Assembly: GCF_029867415.1 (NCBI RefSeq)
Contig: NC_081185.1
Coordinates: 137,671,191 to 137,735,190, forward strand
DNA length: 64,000 bases
Direction of reading: 5' to 3'
From: Vicia villosa
Taxonomy: Eukaryota > Streptophyta > Magnoliopsida > Fabales > Fabaceae
The position numbers and the translations under genes were made by a program. The notes below the pieces were generated by a model, which worked only from the letters and a program-made list of their open reading frames with translations, ran no database searches and was not told where the DNA came from. This document shows, piece by piece, positions 44,040 to 56,130 of the stretch (position 1 is its first letter; each line of letters starts with the position of its first letter).

Positions 44040-45640
44040 TTTAAACTTTAGTGGACTACTCCTAATTACCCGCGTGTTACCCACGTGGACGCAACATTCA
44101 AACAGAAAGGTGAGTATTTCATAATTATTATATAAGACGTGAGGAATAAATATAGTAGTGGTACACAAGTATCAACAATCACATATATACTGATACAAGC
44201 GTATCCTCATGCTTCACATACTTACTCACATGTGCACATCATCATTTACTCACAATATCATCATATAATCCAATCACACTCATCATCTAAATCATCATTT
44301 ACATCACAGGTAGTCAAAACATCACTCAATCCAATATTATGCAATGTCACAAACAATGTAATGCAACATCAATGGACTCATGCATGTGGTTCCAAAACTT
44401 CACTAATGACTCAATCATCGTTCTCCAAAGATCCCCACCAATAGGATAGATTTACGCATGGAACCGGAGCACTTCACAATATCGCACCTAATCCGCACTA
44501 TGGGATTGAGGCCATCACTAGGCCAATTGTCATGCAAACATCACTGGACTATCGTCCTGAAATGTGCTATGAATGTATGATGCACAATGTCATATTATAA
44601 TTATCATTCACTTAACCATTAAATCATATCATCATTATCCAATTTCATAACACTCATACAACACATCACATTCTTCATATTATAAATCATCACAACAACA
44701 ACTTACTACAACAACCAACAATGCACACATATAGTCAATTAATCAAGTTCCACGTCATTTACAAATTGCCTCTCAAACCCATCTAAACGTGCTAATTAAA
44801 TTCCATAAAATTACTCAAAAATTAGTATAAAATATAAGCTTCCTTATTCCAAAATTATTTTTCAAAAATATTAATTTTTGTCCCAGACTATCGCGCTAAG
44901 CGGCCTCCTCATCGCGCTAAGCACGTTCTTCTCTGACTTGATCTTTATTTTATTTTCGAAAGTGCACTAGGCGGGCTCTATCGCGCTAAGCGGGGTATGT
45001 GATTTCAGTAGAAATTCCCGCGTAACCTGCATCATACCAGTCAGAACCTTTCACCCAAAAACCTGTTTTAATCATTATTTTCCTGCGATTTAAGGCCTAT
45101 TAACCTAATTCTAACATGTATTATCCATTACAAACATCAAAACACAATTGTTCATCATAACTCCAAGAATCATTATCAAAACCCTAGACCTTCAAATCCA
45201 TTAAAATGGTGGATTTGACTCTAGATCATGTTATTACTCACCAAATCATCAATTATTAACATCATACATCATATTAACCATACAATTCAAACATCAATCA
45301 TCATAGTTTCATCATAATCATCAAATCCATCACAAAACCCCAAAGTACAACCCAACCTACAATTATCTAAACCTTAGATCAAAGATAAGAATTATGATAA
45401 ATCCACTTACCTTAGATTATTGGCTAGCTTGATTCTCTTGCCATATTCTTCGTTTGATTCTTCCTTCTCCTCTTCTTTCCCTAGCTCTCTCTTTTACGCT
45501 TCTTCCAAATTTTCACGATAATGAATACTTCTCCTCTTTTTCCCTTTTTAATTAGTTAGCCTTAGGACCCCTAATATGATCTTCCTATTATGCCCTCACT
45601 AACTCCACCTCACACTATCACCTTTATTTTAATTTAATTA
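44040..45640 (-). repeat. Gypsy LTR-like sequence
   Basis: No coding content. CA/AT-rich blocks (CATCATCAT, AATCATC), the triple TATCGCGCTAAGCGG-type motif (44890-44995), and a C/T-rich segment near 45440-45540 resemble the reverse strand of a gypsy LTR with its leader. Termini not found. Confidence 0.35.
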
Positions 45641-45699
45641 AAAAATAATGCTATATGCCTGGAGAGGCGTTCCCTCATCTCCTCCGAGGAAATCTCAAA

Positions 45700-46666
45700 C
45701 ATCTTCTCTAAACAAAGACGAAGAGAAACAATTAACATGAGTTATACCAACAACAGTAAAGGGAAACATCTCTATAACTTTCTTTTATATTTTTCCCAAG
45801 ACTCGTCATCCTCTTGATCCAGAATTATCACGGTACGAGACTCCATGAACTTAAACACATCCAAGGTTCACACCACTTAACCTCATAATCAGTAAGGCAA
45901 ATATAGTTGTACCCATTGATCATAATAGTGTTATTGATTTAGGTAAGGGGAAACCTAGGGGCGTCATCTACCCAATAGTAAATTAGGAGGAAATATCATT
46001 CCCCGTCATTCTCGCAAAATTTTACCTCCAACCTTTGAAATCATTGGAGTAAGTTTTAAATAAGGCTCTCCCAGAAAAATTGGCTAGGGTTACCCAACCA
46101 TAGGAAAAGAACGCCTTGGTACGGTAAAAAGAGAAGAACATTTTGATAGTTGGGTTAACCCCTAGCCGACGACATAGAAGACTCTATTAGTTAGGTGTGA
46201 TTTAGGAAGGGGCTGTGTTAAGCACCGTAATAACCTCTGCCACAAAGGAAGAAAATGGGAGGTGAACCTCAACCTTACGAATGGTGGGTAAATAAAATTA
46301 AAAGGAGGAGGTAGAAGAGGTGGCTTTGTTGACCTTCTACACCACAGAACAACCCTATAGAGAAATTTCTTCATTGTCATCAAAAAAAGAAAAAGCAAGT
46401 TGCTTCTAAAGGGAAACTATGTCATCACCAGTGGTGTAGACAGACCTAACTTTCCTTACATCTATGGGCTCAATGTTGGAGGTAGTCATGATCTTCCCAT
46501 TTCTTGGGAAAATATAAGGAAAATAGGAGTCATTATCACTTACACCACTACCATCACTCTCATAATTTAGAGAACTCCTGCAGTTATCAAACATGCCTAG
46601 TTCCACTAATCTACATACATAACTTCCGTCGGGACACCTAACATTCCTTACGACAACAAAAAGCAC
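45700..46666 (-). pseudogene. Decayed 'putative gypsy-type transposon' ORF
   Basis: Reading the minus strand across several frameshifts gives an acidic N-terminus (46666-46406), then KVEVHLPFSSFVAEVITVLN and, after stops, KMFFSFYRT, YGWVTLANF and TPLGFPLTW. This order resembles the plant retroelement protein family once called transposase_28 / putative gypsy type transposon. At least four stops and two frame changes are present. Confidence 0.45.
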
Positions 46667-47204
46667 ATTTTACCTCGATTAGAAATAGGGTTTAACATCG
46701 GTTTCTTATGTGAGGTAACGTAGGACGTTATCATAAGTGCGTCACTTTTTCCCTCGATTGTTCTTACACCGAGGGGAAAGTCTTAATGGCCATGAGTTTG
46801 ATCTTAGCAAGTTTATTTTTTGTATTTTCAGAACTGGATAGTGGGTCCCATTCCCCCCCTCAATTATTTGAATCATCGAGGTGATAAACTTACTCTTACT
46901 ACCTCGATTTATTAATATAACTGAGGGGAAAATCCTTGTTATTAAATTTTTTCTATATATTTTTGTTTTAATCTGTATTATTTTAAACAGAACCTAAATT
47001 GCCAATTTTTGAAACAAAAACAATCATATGTATAAAAAAAATATTCATTGTTTACACCAATTATAAAGCCAAAATGCACACACATTACCTTTTTACAACA
47101 AAACTAAAACAAAAGATTAGCCAACAAAATTAAAAACCAAAATGAAAATTCTAGAACGGTCGTTCAAAAGTTTTCTTTTGTGAATTTTGTAACTGGTTGA
47201 AGCA
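46667..47204. repeat. Sequence with inverted ACCTCGAT/CGAGGGGAAA motifs
   Basis: TACCTCGATT, CCCTCGATTG, ACCGAGGGGAAA, CTACCTCGATTT and CTGAGGGGAAAA alternate in both orientations between 46670 and 46935. Such short inverted motifs occur in subterminal regions of CACTA-type DNA transposons. No TIR seen; no gene. Confidence 0.3.
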
Positions 47205-48721
47205 CCTAAAATTTGAACCACATTTGAAACCAATTAGGATAAACAACAACAACAATTTGACACCATCACTCAAAGAAGGAAAAATCGAGAGAAAGGAAAT
47301 CCTCAATTTTATAGTAGTTTCGTATAAGATGCCTTTAGTAAACCCCAGCCCCAACCACACACATAATTTGCAAACCCCTAAAATCCTCAAGAGATCTTCA
47401 AAGGAAACGTTAATCGCAATAAAAATCCTCCTCGCAAATTTCATACCCTAAGATGAGAGTTATGTCAAAACGAAAATGGATGAAGAAATAGGTTGAAGAT
47501 GAATGATTTTGTTTTCAAAACTCAAAACAAGATTCAAATCTCTTTTGAAAGTTGAGAGAACAAGTGTGTTGTGAATTCTAAATCAACAGTGAATGTGTAT
47601 GTTTTCCAACATTCTGGATGAGTTTTAAGAAAATTATTTATAAATGAGCTGGAGATATAACAAAAAAATGGGAGAAAATGGTATTTGATTCGAGTTGCAA
47701 GAAAAAAGTGTGAGTCGAGTCAAGAGATCGAGTGATTTAAATCAAGATCCAAGAAACGAAAAAAATAAACTATGTGATTTAAGTCATACTTTATGTGATT
47801 TGAGTCATGTGATTATAGTAATGAAAAATTTCTTATTTAAATTACATTTACAAGACCAAATTCCAAAATATGCAAACTGTGTATGATTAGAATCACATTT
47901 ACATAACCAAATTCCAAATTTATGCAAATAGTGTATATTTGAATCGGACAACACGTGGTTCAAATCAAACCTCTATGATGTGATTTGAATCATGACAAAT
48001 TGAGAATAATTCATGGACATTCTGGAATACTGATTCAAGTCATACATGTTTGTGATTCGAATCCAGAATCTCAATTTTTACAAAAAGTGAAGTGTTTTTT
48101 AGGTTCCAACCTTGACAAGACTTGAACCATTCTCAAATGTGGTTCTTGATTCAAAAACTCAACAACTAAATGAGATAGACACAATTGCTTGAACAAAAAA
48201 TAGAATTACTATTGAATAATGTTATTGTGTAAATATCATAAGTCAATATCTAATTTGTAGAGCGATCGGAGTACACTGTTTATCAGGATCCTCTCTTCAT
48301 CCCCATCAGAAGAGATTCAAAGAACCATAAGAAACTCTAAAAATTAGAAGATCACATACCCGCAAACATTTAACCATTTCAATGACAAACTCATGTACGC
48401 TTTCGATTCCATTCTCTGATTGAATTATTGTATGGGTTTAAGGGATGTGAGTCGATGACATATTTGACGCATAGGGATTAGTTTAGAATTTTGTTATGGA
48501 TTTCTATATTGATAAAAACGATAAGGTTATGAACAAATCCAACAGCTTAATCGTCGGAGAAAACTCAATAGCGATAAGAACAAAATCAAAGAATAAAAGA
48601 CAAACAATCAAAACATAAACCTTTAAGCTGTAAAAATTATTTTACACATAAAATTAATTAAGCAAATTTTTACATATTTGTATTTTTTATCGTTTTTCAT
48701 TAGTTTGCGTGCAATCTTATG

Positions 48722-49004
48722 AGTAGGGGCGGAGCTACAGCCCAGCGAGTCCGGGCACGCGTCCGGGCTCAACCCCTCATTTCATTGTATACTCCCAATT
48801 TAATAGTCGATTTTTAGATCACACCAGAGGCAAAATTAGTAAAAATAGGGTGTAAAATTTTTGAAAAAAATCAATGGCAAAATTTTTAGATGAAATTAAG
48901 GATAAAATTAGTAGAAACAGCGTGTAAAATTAGTTAAAATTAATAAAAATAAGGTGTAAAATTTTTTTCCCAGATTCCCTAAAATTTCTGTCTCCGCCAC
49001 TGCG
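48722..49004. mobile_element. 283-bp TIR element, uninterrupted (right arm)
   Basis: Ends AGTAGGGGCGGAGC and, inverted, ...TCTCCGCCACTGCG, flanked by CTTATG on both sides (48716-48721, 49005-49010). Non-coding. It shows the empty site for the copia insertion found in the left-arm copy. Confidence 0.65.
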
Positions 49005-49422
49005 CTTATGTGACAATTTAAACGTAAATATATGAAGTTAAAGTGAAGTAGCCTAAAAATATGTAATCACTTTCTCAACATATGGGCTTGATAAAAAGAG
49101 AAATGAAACTGAGCATTACATTTTATAACTAGTCAACATTTTCAATATATAATATATAAAATACGAAAGAGGATCGTTGGCATACATGTTTGATGTTTCT
49201 ATTAAAAATAGTAAATTGATTCACTCTAGAGCTATAATAATTAATACCCTTTGTTTTGTTCCAAATAAAAATCGATGATACCTAGCCATTTGCCAAATTT
49301 CAACACCTGTTATTTATTAAAGAAGCAATATTTAGCTTAGAATGGAAACCAAATCAACATTAGGATAAAATAAAAAGAACAGTTATAATAATATCGGTAA
49401 GAATGAAAAGATATCATCAGTT

Positions 49423-49504
49423 GTCGATATGTCCGAGTGGTTAAGGAGACAGACTTGAAATCTGTTGGGCTTCGCCCGCGCAGGTTCGAACCCTGCTGTC
49501 GACG
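49423..49504 (+). tRNA. tRNA-Ser(UGA), right-arm copy
   Basis: Identical to the left-arm gene. Anticodon TGA at 49456-49458, long variable arm, intact A and B boxes, discriminator G, and a TTTT terminator at 49505-49508. Both copies look functional. Confidence 0.95.
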
Positions 49505-49754
49505 TTTTCCATATATTTTCGCTTTTAATACACCAAGTCTCACAGTCTGCTTTTAATAATCCGCGTGTATGTCACGTCACATGTAAAGATACAAAAAGCT
49601 TTTTTCATAAATTATGAATTTATTTTATTCATGTTTTTATACCATTCACAAACTCAACTTATCTACTATTTTACTAACATCATGTAGAAAAAATTATATA
49701 TTTCTAACTAATTTACTATTTATAAAATATTTGTTATATGAGAAAAAGATTCAT

Positions 49755-49908
49755 ACACTTACAGTGTAAAATTATTTTACACTGTCAACCAATCACAACC
49801 TTGTATCAGAATAAATCCCACTTTAAATTAAAAATTCTTTTAATGACAAGACACTTTGTTAGTTTTCTATTGGATAACAGTGTAAAATAATTTTACACTG
49901 TCAGTGCA
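49755..49908. mobile_element. MITE with hairpin termini (copy 3, right arm)
   Basis: Mirror copy of 29121-29275 in the right arm, with small differences. Here the 3' hairpin is the more perfect one. Confidence 0.6.
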
Positions 49909-50289
49909 TATAAATTAAACTCTTGTTATATTATTACCTTTTGAAAATTTTTCGTCTTCAAAATTTAGAAAATTTAAATATTTTATTCCTACAAATAGAA
50001 TTATAAAATATTAAAAATTATTTTAAAAAATAAAATTAAAATGTTCTATAATATAAATACAATTCATTCAATATTTTCTAATCTTATATTAATCCACCCA
50101 AACAATAGTTTCGAGTCGTCGAAACTATATAGTCTTAAAAAAAGTTCTCGAAACCATGTTGTGAAATACCTTTCAACTTTTTCATGCAATTTTATAATAA
50201 AAAATTGTAAAATGGTTATCAAGGATATCATTTATACATATCTTGGTTGAATACTACCCAATTATGAATTATTTGTGGTTAGAAGGCAT

Positions 50290-51177
50290 ATGTGCTTAGT
50301 TGTTTCTCGAGTATTGGACTGAGAGACGTCACTTTCTGCCGGAGAACTATTGTTACGTTTATAACAAAGAGGATCTCTCTAATAAGGCTCGGTACCAGGA
50401 GACCCAGATGATGAAGTTTATCAACAATATGGGATACTTAGGAGAAAGTCGAAAAGAAACGCCTCGGCGCCTTATTGACGTCTGATTGCTGATAGATGCC
50501 CGTTCTCAGGAAGAGAGAATGACCATTTGTGGTAAGCCCTGGAATTTTTGGGCTTTTTTGTTTACTCTGCTTGTTGTTGACGTACTTGCTTTCCCCATAA
50601 CTCAATGCAAGTCATATGGATGATAAAGTGCAACTCTGACTTATAAGGCATCCAATACACTTAACCAAGAGTGATGCAGTTTTGGAAACCCTATCGACTT
50701 TCTCGAGTATCCTGGCTCTGATTGCCCGTCCATTGGTGAAGGAATCAAACACTCATTCTGTTGAAGATTGTCGAATCCCTCCTTTAGACGAAGACTGTTC
50801 TTATTTGACTAATCTGTCGAGCCTGCTCTTAAGGAAGAACTGGCTCTCTGGCTTGGTATACCAGACATGCTTATGCTTCTTTAGCCCTTGGTGGATCTGG
50901 CCACTAGGAGGCTCTTTGGTTTGACCAGCACCGTACTGAGAAGCAAGGGCTGGAGGAGAGTGCTCGGGATCTGAAGCTCCGACAAGATAAATACCTACAA
51001 GAAGTAGAAAAAATACCTACCTCTCTCATCGGAGTGGAAAATGCCTTGCTTCCCGTGAATCTTGTTGGTTCTCTCTCCGAACAGGTGACTCGTCTAGTGA
51101 GGTCCATGGTGAAGAAGAATCATACTCTGACCTCTGTTCAAGGCACTTTAGCATATGCTCAAAGAGAATTTTAGTCA
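50290..51177 (+). pseudogene. Decayed retroelement ORF with coiled coil (right-arm copy, longer)
   Basis: The plus strand encodes LEYWTERRHFLPENYCYVYN...FINNMGYLGESRKE (50300-50485), degraded middle parts (50682-50880), then an 85-codon stretch to a stop at 51177 that predicts a coiled coil (QHRTEKQGLEESARDLKLRQ and onward). It may be the C-terminal half of a 'putative gypsy type transposon' protein like the one at 45700-46666; that link is tentative. Confidence 0.4.
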
Positions 51178-51349
51178 TTGCACCCTCAACCTGCTTTATT
51201 GACTCAGTAGTTGGCCGAGTGTACGAGTGCTACCCTTGAGGCAGTTTTGTGTCGTTTGAAAATACTTTGCAACAAGTGGAGCACTTCCACCATCCATTGA
51301 CTATCTCTAGGTGACTCCTCTCTATCTCTTTTACCGCCCTTGACATGTT
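51178..51349. other. Short unassigned interval
   Basis: No recognisable feature between the decayed ORF and the LTR-like sequence. Confidence 0.4.
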
Positions 51350-52260
51350 CAATTGAAATTCTGGCACTTTAAAATAGATGTCAAGACTGATGTCCCAACA
51401 CCAAAACACAATGTCAAGATAGATGTTAAGACATCATCTAACTGACAGAACATTTTTACCAAATAATATATTATGCTTTGCAGAAGGTAAAAGACACAAT
51501 CAATTATTAACCCAGTTCGGTGCAACTCACTTACTCTAGGGGAATCCAAGCCAGTAAGGAAATTCACTATGATAATATTGGTTCAAAGCTAAACAACACT
51601 AGTTTACAACTTATTGCCTAATCACTACCTTGTGCAACTTCTATCTAAGACCCTCCTAGACATGAGATCCTCCTCTCACTTCCCAATCACCTCAGTGACA
51701 ATAACAAAAGACCAAAACAGAAGAACATACTTCCAATCACACATAATACACTCTTTGCTTAAAATCTCATGAGTGATTGACAATGACTAATCAGTCAACC
51801 TCAATGCATCAAAAGATACATGAGTGACACACAAACAGAGCACACTAAAACGACTCTCAAAACCTAAGACTCGAAATTTCCCTTTTTCTTTACAAAGTTG
51901 TGAAAAGCCAAATTACATTAGGATTTTCTTTATATACACCTCAACTGTCCATGGGCTTCGAATTCTTCACCAAAATATTTCTTGATCCATAAGTTGAGGG
52001 CTGCACCAATTATAGAGAAAAATCTTCTTGAATCTTGGAACAAAACATCACAAGTTCCCTAAGTTGTCTCATTATCCAATTTTAGAAACTTATGCACAGT
52101 TAGAGGTTAAATCAATTGTTCCAAATAAACTCTTATTGACGTGCACAAATAAGTGAAATATATCCATAGAGAATCTCATACAATCAAATCAAATCAGTCA
52201 AGAAAAATAATAGTTGTCAAAACATCTGGCATGGATACATGTTTTATTAAATGCAACATG
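51350..52260 (-). repeat. Copia LTR-like sequence, probably solo
   Basis: Contains CCCAGTTCGGTGCAACTCAC and repeated GATGTCAAGA-type words near both ends (51380-51440 and 52215-52235), as in large copia LTRs of the Maximus/SIRE type. No gag or PBS adjoins. Target duplication not found. Confidence 0.45.
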
Positions 52261-52925
52261 TTTTAGCAAAATTGCTTCCAATCATAAAACCAAGGAACTT
52301 ACAAATCCGCTGACCCTTCTTAATCATCCCCTTGACGACATCATTCAGTTAGATGTAATGACCAGTGTTATGGTTATGACTCATGTGGAAGCAGCAGTAC
52401 TTTGATTTATTATTACGGGGAATTTTGGAGACAAAGTAAGGATGTCGGAATCATGCCTTCCTAAATTCAGTATTGTCGTAACTTCCCTGTATAACCCGGT
52501 CAGGTTACTTTTGGCACAGATGGGACTTATTCTTGGTCGGGAGACTAGAATGGGTTTTTAATGAAGCAGGGTTAATTAAACGTGTGCTCAGCTTCTCCTC
52601 TAGGAACATGTATGATTCGTCCATGGTGAGCGCCTCTTAGATAGTCTTCACTTTCTTCCTTCCTATTTTTTATCTGAATGGGTGGTCCCTCATGAGGTCG
52701 TTCTTAAAGATCCAACACTGAAGTTTGTTCCCCGCTCCCTTGACTTTGAAAACAACTTGTGTGAATTGATTTATGTAAGACTACAATCTTCCCTACTTTC
52801 CCTAAACGATTTCGGTGAGGGAGGCTTCAGTCACTGGTCATCTTTTCCGGGCTGTGAAGCGAGTAGGAAACCGCTCAAAGAAATTTGTCTATAATGTAAT
52901 GCTCTAGTCAGGTAGACCATTGAAC
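52261..52925. other. Unassigned region left of the young element
   Basis: Short plus-strand frames (for example 52682-52894) without a domain that I recognise. Probably older retroelement remains. The last bases (52926-52930, CATAG) are the target duplication of the next element. Confidence 0.35.
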
Positions 52926-52930
52926 CATAG

Positions 52931-55333
52931 TGTAACACGGTGAACTGACTTTATATCGAAATATCGCGGTTAAGCATGAGTCGCCACCGACTTTTATTTT
53001 ATCCAATTGGAAAGGCTAAAAGAACAGGAAAGACCTTTTTAAAAGATTTTGAGTTCGGGGGGTAAGTTATACAAAGGGAAGGTGTAAAGCACCCTTTGTA
53101 TCCATGGTTTTCCATGGGCTCTTAATTGCTTAGCTCACTTTGTTTTCAAAATGTTTGAATTATTTGAAAAGATTTTTGAAGAAGAGCTTTAGCTTGTAAA
53201 TAAGCGTAGTCTTTTTGAATTTGATTTTGAAAAGAGGTGTGAAAAGTAATTTGATTTTTAGAGCAAGCAATTAATAGCAACTACCCTAAGTTAGAAAATT
53301 TGTTCTTTTAGTCTTTCGGGCGAAAGGATCTATCCATACCATAAGAGGGCAGGAAGTCTTTCAATTGGATGTTTGAAGGGTCTCGAGATATCGTTCACCA
53401 TAAGACTGTCCCGGGCAGGTAGTCTAAGGGAAGGATATAATAGTCATTTTATCTGTTTAGACATCATGCGAGGATACCTTAGCAATTTGGGGACAATCCT
53501 TTTATAAGGCAACATCGAGGGAGTTTTCAATAACTTTGAAGGCGACAGGCAGCATTGCTTTAGGTATCCTCGGAATCGAGGGACTTGACTATTTAGTACA
53601 ATTAAAGGCAACAGACAACAATAAGGCAACAGTATAAGGCAACAAGAGGGATTACCCTAAAGGTGTGTGGGTGCAACAATCACGTGATTGTATTCAGATA
53701 ATATTTATCTTATAATTATAGTTATTCTAATTCTGTTAAAGGCTTGCACTCCCTAAGATTACTAACCACGCAGTTTAAAATGAGCAGAAATTAAAGGCAG
53801 AAATTAAAGTTCCTACGCTATTACAATAAACACCTGCGGGCATAAAATAAAAGAGCAAAAATTATAAACCTAAACTATTACAATAAACACCTGTAGGGAA
53901 ATAGAGGCAAAATATAGAAGGAACATACATAATAAGCCATTATAAGGCTTTGGGATAGTTACGTGGCAGAGGAAGAAATGAGCGCGAAAATGAAAACCTG
54001 ATTCAGTGTAGTGGAGGTCTATGATGGAGCAGCGCGTTCTGGTCCTTTAAATACGGAACTAACGAGATCAATGGAGGAGATTGGGGATGAATTTGCGATT
54101 ATCCACGAGAATAGGTAAACAGCTCGAATGTACCTCGCAATAAACAAGAAAGTGTTAGTAAAAACGTTAATTAAAATTGACGGAAAAAATCTAGAAATTC
54201 AAATTAAATTCTAACAAACTTGAGTAGAAGCCAAAAAATTTAAATATGAAAAAATAAAGTCTAATCCTATTATTATTATTATTATTTTTGTATTTTTATA
54301 TATATAAAAAACCTAATTAATCTAATTCACTAAAAATACTTTTATATTTATGAAATCATACTTTTGATAAATAAAAGAACATGCTACTAAATCAATTTAA
54401 GAAAAGAAGAGGAAAAAAATAAAAAAAACTAATGAAAGTATTTAAGTGAACTTATTGGGTCTAATGGTGAGGTCCAAGGATGATAAATCTGTCCAGGAGG
54501 GGGGTGTGGTTCGCTGCAAGTGAGGTGCAAGGATAATGAAACAGGACCGGGCTTTATAGCCATGGGGATGCATCGATTACAATAGGTGTAATGAGCAAAC
54601 TCGAAATTGGGCCCATGGGAAGATTGAATTGCAGGGCCCAAATCGACATGACAAAACAAACTGAATGACTCAAAAGAGTCCACCTCTCTCAATCATGTTC
54701 CCAATTCCCCTTCTTCGTTCATCTCGTTCAACTCTCAACCCTCTGTTCTCTCATCTCTATTTCCATTATTTCACTAAACAACCTAACCAAGACTTCACAT
54801 GTTCTATCAAATCTCTTAAACAAAATTAATAAGGTTAAAGCAAAATGATAATCACTGGAAAAACCCATCCAATCACAAATCGCAAAGGTCGAGAACATTA
54901 CCGTTGGAGCTGTTGCTGTGATGTTGAGCTTGAATCGTTGCAAATAGAAGCCGCGTGTTGGAGGCGTGGGTGGTGGTGGTGTCGTTGGGAACGGCGTCGC
55001 GCGATAAGGCCGCCGTCGGATCTACGGTTCGTCGACGCGGTGCCTTCTTGCCTTCACGATCTGATGATGGTCGTAGATGGCGGAGATTTGGATCGGTTCG
55101 GCATAGTAGTATCGGTTGTTGGTGCTGCGTTGCTGAGTTGATCGATGACTGAGGAAGATTGAAGTATGATGATGTGCGTTGCTGCGTTTGTTTGTGGTGT
55201 TGTGCGGCTGAGCGTGAGCAGAGGGAGTTTGATTTGAATGTCCTTCTTTTCCTCTGTATCAATTGGGCTATGTCAATTATTTGTAATAAAATGACATTTG
55301 CAAATATGTGAGGGCAAATTTTGGGGTATGACA
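52931..55333 (-). repeat. 3' LTR of the non-autonomous Ogre-like element
   Basis: 2403 bp, paired with 60133-62533. It has an extra ATT unit in the TTA run near 54270-54285 and lacks one A at about 53383 relative to its partner. TATA box on the minus strand at 54553-54558; double hairpin at 53069-53117. GC-rich frames around 54845-55262 lie in the U3 and have no domain support. Confidence 0.93.
53069..53117 (-). ncRNA. Conserved double hairpin in Ogre-like LTR RNA (copy 2)
   Basis: Same structure as 60271-60319: a 10-bp stem with 13-nt loop next to a 6-bp stem with 4-nt loop. See that entry. Confidence 0.6.
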
Positions 55334-55342
55334 GCTGCCCCT
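55334..55342 (-). other. Polypurine tract of the non-autonomous element
   Basis: The minus strand reads AGGGGCAGC directly before TGTCATACC. Confidence 0.75.
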
Positions 55343-55461
55343 GTTCAATCTTCTTATATCTGAAGATGTAGATTGACGTGTGCGCCTGTCGGAATCTGAA
55401 GGTAGAAGAGGATTGAACACTAGAATATCAAGAAATTTGCCCTTGCTGATGATGAATGGAC

Positions 55462-55575
55462 TTTTTAGAGATGGGCTTAAAGATGTCATCCAGGCAGAGT
55501 ATTGTTGGAGATGGGCTTAAAGATGCCATCCAGGCAGAGTATTGTTGGAGATGGGCTTAAAGATGCCATCCAACT
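55462..55575 (-). repeat. Three-copy 47-bp repeat
   Basis: GAGATGGGCTTAAAGATG occurs at about 55460, 55507 and 55547, with CATCCAGGCAGAGTATTGTT between. Part of the 3' UTR. Confidence 0.75.
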
Positions 55576-55599
55576 TGATATACTTGAGAGTCAGAATGT

Positions 55600-56130
55600 G
55601 TCGTACGTTAGACTGTTTCTGAGGAATAGACTTAGGTTGAGTCGTACGTTAGACTGGGTCTAGTTTGCATCAGCAGATGTCTGGAAAACCGTGCGTCAGG
55701 CTGAAGGATATGTCGTATGTCAGATCAGATCCAATTTGCATCCGTAGATGTCTGGAGAAACCGTGCGTTAGGTCGAGGAATGAGTCGTGCGTTAGACTAA
55801 TCCCAATTGCATCCTCAGATGTCTGGAAAACCGTGCGTTAGGTTGAAGAATAAATCGTGCGTTAGACTATTCTCAATTGCATCCTCAGATGTCTGGAAAA
55901 CCGTGCGTTAGGTTGATGGATACGTCATGCGTTAGACTATCCTCAATTGCATCCTCAGATGTCTGGAAAACCGTGCGTTAGGTTGAAGAATAAATCGTGC
56001 GTTAAACTATTCTCAATTGCATCCTCAGATGTCTGGAAAACCGTGCGTTAGGTTGATGGATACGTCGTACGTTAGACTACCCAATTTGCATCCGTAGATG
56101 TCTGGAAGGCCGTGCGTTAGGATTTGCTTT
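55600..56130 (-). repeat. 70-bp tandem array (about 7 units) in the 3' UTR
   Basis: GTCTGGAAAACCGTGCGTTA or a close form starts at 55679, 55750, 55821, 55891, 55961, 56031 and 56100, a 69-71-bp period. Each unit holds two GTGCGTTAGACT/GTGCGTTAGGTT half-units, so the array grew from a shorter ancestor. It lies in the same place as the 95-bp array of the Ogre at 1551-3010, but its sequence is unrelated. Confidence 0.9.

Larger units (their letters stand above)
47205..50800. repeat. Right arm of the large inverted duplication
   Basis: Reverse complement of 28228-36812 without the two later insertions. It contains a tRNA-Ser, a 283-bp TIR element and the hairpin MITE. It also carries about 50 bp near 48104-48156 that the left arm lacks. 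Its outer edge lies inside a longer retroelement ORF that continues to 51177. Confidence 0.9.

Noticed and set aside
54845..55262. GC-rich frames of 98 and 129 aa in the LTR (also 62045-62579)
   Set aside because: Located in the U3 of a young LTR, duplicated only because LTRs are paired; no domain and no conserved start.
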